Source of the DNA: Micromonospora lutea
Lineage (GTDB): Bacteria > Actinomycetota > Actinomycetes > Mycobacteriales > Micromonosporaceae
DNA: 64,000 nt
Reading direction: 5' to 3'
Assembly (NCBI RefSeq): GCF_016863535.1
Contig: NZ_BOPB01000026.1
Span: forward strand, 1-64,000
Below are positions 61,352 to 64,000 of this stretch, one piece after another (the stretch's first letter is position 1; each line of letters starts with the position of its first letter). The translations under genes were made by a program, and so were the position numbers. Under the pieces are notes generated by a model that saw only the letters and a list, made by a program, of their open reading frames with translations, was not told the DNA's origin and searched no databases.

Positions 61352-61717
61352 ATGAGCGACATGGTGGCGATCGTCCGGCGGGCCTGCCTGCGTCTTCCCG
61401 AGGTCAGCGAGCGGCTGAGTCACGGCACCCCGACCTGGTTCGTCCGGGGCAAGAGGTCGTTCGCCACCGTCTGGCCGGACGGCCATCACCAGGACGATTT
61501 CGCCCACCTGTGGTGTGCCGCGCCGCCAGGCGCCGCGGTCGAGCTGATCGCGGAGGACCCGCGGACCTACTTTCGCCCGCCGTATGTGGGGCATCGCGGC
61601 TGGGTCGGGGTACGCCTCGACACCGGCATCGGTGAGGCCGAGTTGGCCGAGATCATCGAGGACGGCTACCGGGCGGTGGCGCCTCGGACCCTGCTCGCCC
61701 GGCTCGACGCACCCTGA
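61352..61717 (+). CDS. MmcQ/YjbR family protein
   Basis: A 121-aa protein. The typical order is seen: VSERLSHGTPTWFVRGKRSF, HLWCAAPPGAAVELIAEDPR, YFRPPYVGHRGWVGVRLDTG and a C-terminal VAPRTLLARLDAP. The CyaY-like/double-wing fold of this family binds DNA non-specifically in some members. It stands alone between the island and a reductase gene. The stop codon lies in the loop of a 15-bp hairpin. Confidence 0.9.
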   Translation: MSDMVAIVRRACLRLPEVSERLSHGTPTWFVRGKRSFATVWPDGHHQDDFAHLWCAAPPGAAVELIAEDPRTYFRPPYVGHRGWVGVRLDTGIGEAELAEIIEDGYRAVAPRTLLARLDAP

Positions 61718-61733
61718 CGGTGCGTCGAGCCGG
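61699..61733 (+). terminator. 15-bp hairpin whose loop contains the stop codon
   Basis: CCGGCTCGACGCACC and GGTGCGTCGAGCCGG pair perfectly with a 5-base loop (CTGAC). The TGA stop of the MmcQ/YjbR gene is in the loop, so the left arm is coding sequence. Confidence 0.78.
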
Positions 61734-61770
61734 AAGCAGGTGCAGATAGGTACACCACTTGGGAGACATC

Positions 61771-62358
61771 GTGTCGGGTCGGTTCGTGTACTGGATGAAC
61801 GTGTCGCTCGATCTGCGGATCGAGCACGCTCCGGGTGAGCAGGGCGGTGGCGACTGGCTGCGCATCGGGGAGTCGTTGCACCGGGAGTTCAACGCCCGGG
61901 CGCGGGCGTTGTCGCTGATGGTCGAGGGCCGCACCATCTACGAGACGATGGAGGCGTTCTGGCCGGGCGCACGGGACGACGAATCCCTGCCGGACTACCT
62001 GCGTGAGTACGGCGAGATCTGGACGTCGATGCCCAAGGTGCTCGTCTCGCGTACCCGCGCCAGCGCCGACCACAACACCCGCGTCATCGGCGGGGACGAC
62101 GCGATCGAGCAGCTCGCACAGCTACGGGCACAGGTCGACGGGGACATCGGGGTCGGTGGCGCCACCCTCGCCACCGGCCTGCTGCGGGCCGGGCTGCTCG
62201 ATGAACTCCTGCTCTTCACCCATCCCGTCGTACTCGGTGCCGGGCGGCTACTCTTCGACGCCCTCGACCTGCCGGTGGAGCTCGACCTGATCGAGCAGGC
62301 GTCGTTCGAGCGGGGCGTCACGATGCATCGGTACGCCGTGCGGGGCTCACGTCACTGA
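61771..62358 (+). CDS. dihydrofolate reductase-like (RibD C-terminal) family protein
   Basis: A ~195-aa protein. GTG 61771 (VSGRFVYWMNVSLDL) follows TTGGGAG. The DHFR/RibD-C blocks are seen: ALSLMVEGRTIYETMEAFWP, KVLVSRTRA with NTRVIGGDDAIEQLAQLRAQ, GDIGVGGATLATGLLRAGLL and DELLLFTHPVVLGAGRLLFD. It is expected to be an NADPH-dependent reductase, but the classical folate contacts are not evident, so the substrate is unknown. It overlaps the convergent lipoprotein gene by 7 bases. Confidence 0.9.
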   Translation: MSGRFVYWMNVSLDLRIEHAPGEQGGGDWLRIGESLHREFNARARALSLMVEGRTIYETMEAFWPGARDDESLPDYLREYGEIWTSMPKVLVSRTRASADHNTRVIGGDDAIEQLAQLRAQVDGDIGVGGATLATGLLRAGLLDELLLFTHPVVLGAGRLLFDALDLPVELDLIEQASFERGVTMHRYAVRGSRH

Positions 62359-63971
62359 GGTGAGTCGGTCGGGGTGATGCCGAGGCTGGCCAGGATGGCG
62401 CCCTGGTAGATGGTGACCGGTTTGCCGGTGCCGTCGCGCCGGACGATCACCACGGCGTCGAGGTTTCCCGGTTTCTGCCCGCCTCTGGTCGCGCGCAACG
62501 AGATCAGCAGGTGTTCGGTGTCGGGGGTGAGGAGCACGGTGTCGACCCGCTGGTCGGGGCCGGCGCCGGTGGGCACCTCGGTCCGGTTGCCGGAGGCGTC
62601 GGTCACCAGCAGCCGGTCGGCCCGTTCGTTCCCGTTGTCGTCGGTGAGGGTGTGCAGCACCGCGCCGTGGCCGAGGGTCGCCCGGGGGGTGGCTGTCGGT
62701 GGGGCGCTGGTGACCGTGCCGTCGGGGCTGAGGGTGAGGGTCGTACCGTCCGGTCGGAACGACAGCGCCGTCACGGCCGTGGCGTTGGCGGGCGGAGCAT
62801 CGTGCTCCAGCACCCGCACCGCCGCCGCCTCTGGCGTGTTCGGGTGGGAGGTCGCGGTCGCGGTGGACAGCCGTACCGACCAGGTGCGGCTGGGGCGGGG
62901 AGCCCGCAGGCCGGTGTCGGGCCCGGCCGCCAGCTCCACGACCAGGGCGGTGTCGCCGGAGGCCGTCGCTGTGACGGCGCCGGTGACCGGCGGCAACTGG
63001 GTTCCGGAGCGGTCGGCGCCGCCGTCGACCACCGGGGTGACCGTGCCTGTCTGCAGGTCGAGCACGGCGATCCGCCCGGTGCCGGAGCGGGTGTCGATCA
63101 CGAGGGCGCGCCGCCCGTCGGGGGCGAAGGCGACCTCACCGACAGGGGTGAGCAGGGTACGCACGTCCTTGTCCGGGGTGACCAGGCTGATCGTCCGGAC
63201 GTTGCCGACCCGGTGCAGCACGGCGAACCCGTCCTTGGTGAAGACTCCGGGAACATCCGTTCCGCTGACCGTCACCGTGGGTTCTGTCCGGCCGGTCCTG
63301 GTGTCGGCGATGACGAGTTGCCGGGGTCGGTCGGTGGTCAGCGCGGCGAGGTAGCGGCCGTCCGGTGAGGCGGCGATGGGATGTGACGGCAACGCGATGG
63401 CCCGGCTCGCCGCCCCGGTCGCCAGGTCGATCGCGCCGTAGCGGTCTTCCGACCGGTCCCGCCACACCACGCCGCCTCGGGCGATCGTGCAGGAGGACTC
63501 GACCGCAGGTTGCGTGATCGTGCCGTCGCCGGTCACCGCGAGGCATCGTGACGCCGTGACGGTCAGCGTGTCACCGACGCCGGTGGCCCGTCGGGCGAAC
63601 ACATGGTCGGGGAGCGTGATCTCGCGTAGTCGACCGTCGACGAGCAGGGCGTCCCGGCGATCGTCACCCAGTCCCCGGGCGACGGTCGGGTACCGGGGGT
63701 CACCGAAGGCGACCTCGGCGTGCCGCCGGGCGAGTTGCTGGCCGGCCAGGTCGTCACCGAACCGTTCCACGGCGAGCAGACCGACCAGGTCGGTACGACG
63801 ATCGTCCGCGACGGGCACCGCCAGCACCGCCGGCCCGAGCCCTCGCACCTCGGCCGGTAGCGATACCGCCCGGGCCGGCAGCTCGGTTGATTCGGCTCCG
63901 GTGCCGGTGCAGCCCGTCACCACAGTCAGCACCAGCAACCCCGTCAACCCGGTCCAGCGTGTGCCCCTCAT
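62352..63971 (-). CDS. large lipoprotein with beta-propeller-like repeats
   Basis: A ~539-aa protein. The signal peptide (RWTGLTGLLVLTVVTGCTG) carries a lipobox VVTGCTG, so it is anchored outside the membrane. The rest has repeated WD40/TolB-like strands with SPDGRYLAAL, APDGRRALVIDTRSG, RPDGTTLTLSPDG and TPDTEHLLISLRATRGG, suggesting a seven- or eight-bladed propeller. No enzymatic motif is seen. The start could be ATG 63971 or an ATG three codons upstream. It is unrelated to the defence island as far as I can tell. Confidence 0.78.
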   Translation of the reverse strand: MRGTRWTGLTGLLVLTVVTGCTGTGAESTELPARAVSLPAEVRGLGPAVLAVPVADDRRTDLVGLLAVERFGDDLAGQQLARRHAEVAFGDPRYPTVARGLGDDRRDALLVDGRLREITLPDHVFARRATGVGDTLTVTASRCLAVTGDGTITQPAVESSCTIARGGVVWRDRSEDRYGAIDLATGAASRAIALPSHPIAASPDGRYLAALTTDRPRQLVIADTRTGRTEPTVTVSGTDVPGVFTKDGFAVLHRVGNVRTISLVTPDKDVRTLLTPVGEVAFAPDGRRALVIDTRSGTGRIAVLDLQTGTVTPVVDGGADRSGTQLPPVTGAVTATASGDTALVVELAAGPDTGLRAPRPSRTWSVRLSTATATSHPNTPEAAAVRVLEHDAPPANATAVTALSFRPDGTTLTLSPDGTVTSAPPTATPRATLGHGAVLHTLTDDNGNERADRLLVTDASGNRTEVPTGAGPDQRVDTVLLTPDTEHLLISLRATRGGQKPGNLDAVVIVRRDGTGKPVTIYQGAILASLGITPTDSPQ

Positions 63972-64000
63972 GCCCGCCATTGTGATCACCTGCGCAAGTC

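Overview
The window is high-GC actinobacterial DNA with many GTG starts and overlapping start and stop codons (ATGA, GTGA). Families typical of filamentous actinomycetes are present: the Scr1-type HTH/DUF397 pair, DUF6879, an AfsR-like NB-ARC/TPR protein and an ECF41 sigma factor. A Micromonospora-like member of the Micromonosporaceae is my best guess. That is inference from gene content and codon style, not a database match. I saw no rRNA, tRNA, CRISPR array or intact transposase.

Bases 1-7,000 look like ordinary chromosome: a SigJ-type sigma factor, a CBS/BON protein, a four-gene operon ending in a histidine kinase and a NarL-type regulator, and a MoaD/ThiS-like protein coupled to a BNR-repeat protein. 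Bases 7,000-12,500 hold two back-to-back putative conflict modules. One is an EACC1-like protein plus a caspase fused to a trehalose-synthase-like GH13 domain that has lost catalytic residues. The other is a SLOG protein plus a membrane TrkA-N/RyR protein. Bases 12,700-23,450 form a secretion-rich stretch: a GH54/LysR gene relic, a serpin divergent from an S1 protease, a PadR regulator divergent from a serine hydrolase, two tandem cysteine-repeat secreted proteins with a relic of a third, and two MarR-like regulators between two copies of a ~120-bp repeat.

Bases 23,480-61,300 are a defence island. Its left operon (read leftward) encodes a 2,139-aa DEAD/DUF1998 helicase resembling DruE of Druantia or DrmA/DrmB of DISARM, a RelE-like/UvrD helicase, and a soluble Ser/Thr kinase. 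Next come a GmrSD-like DUF262/HNH nuclease carrying an alkyltransferase-like domain, a small VQARDV-motif protein, and a DUF6879/NB-ARC-TPR operon. The middle (40-45 kb) holds uncharacterised genes, a nonsense-mutated gene and the Scr1/DUF397 pair, followed by an OLD-family nuclease in lower-GC sequence. The right operon (also read leftward) encodes an HsdM/HsdS-like methylase with an HTH, a second soluble Ser/Thr kinase, a DrmD-like SNF2 helicase and a 1,634-aa Eco57I-type methylase. A TIGR04141/DUF6119 protein closes the island.

The two helicase operons each carry their own cytosolic kinase. Together they contain counterparts of most class 1 DISARM parts (SNF2 helicase, Eco57I methylase, DEAD helicase and DUF1998) plus a BREX-like kinase. 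I consider this combination and the caspase/dead-GH13 module the most likely places for an undescribed system. After 61,300 the window returns to ordinary genes: a MmcQ/YjbR protein, a dihydrofolate-reductase-like protein and a large lipoprotein.
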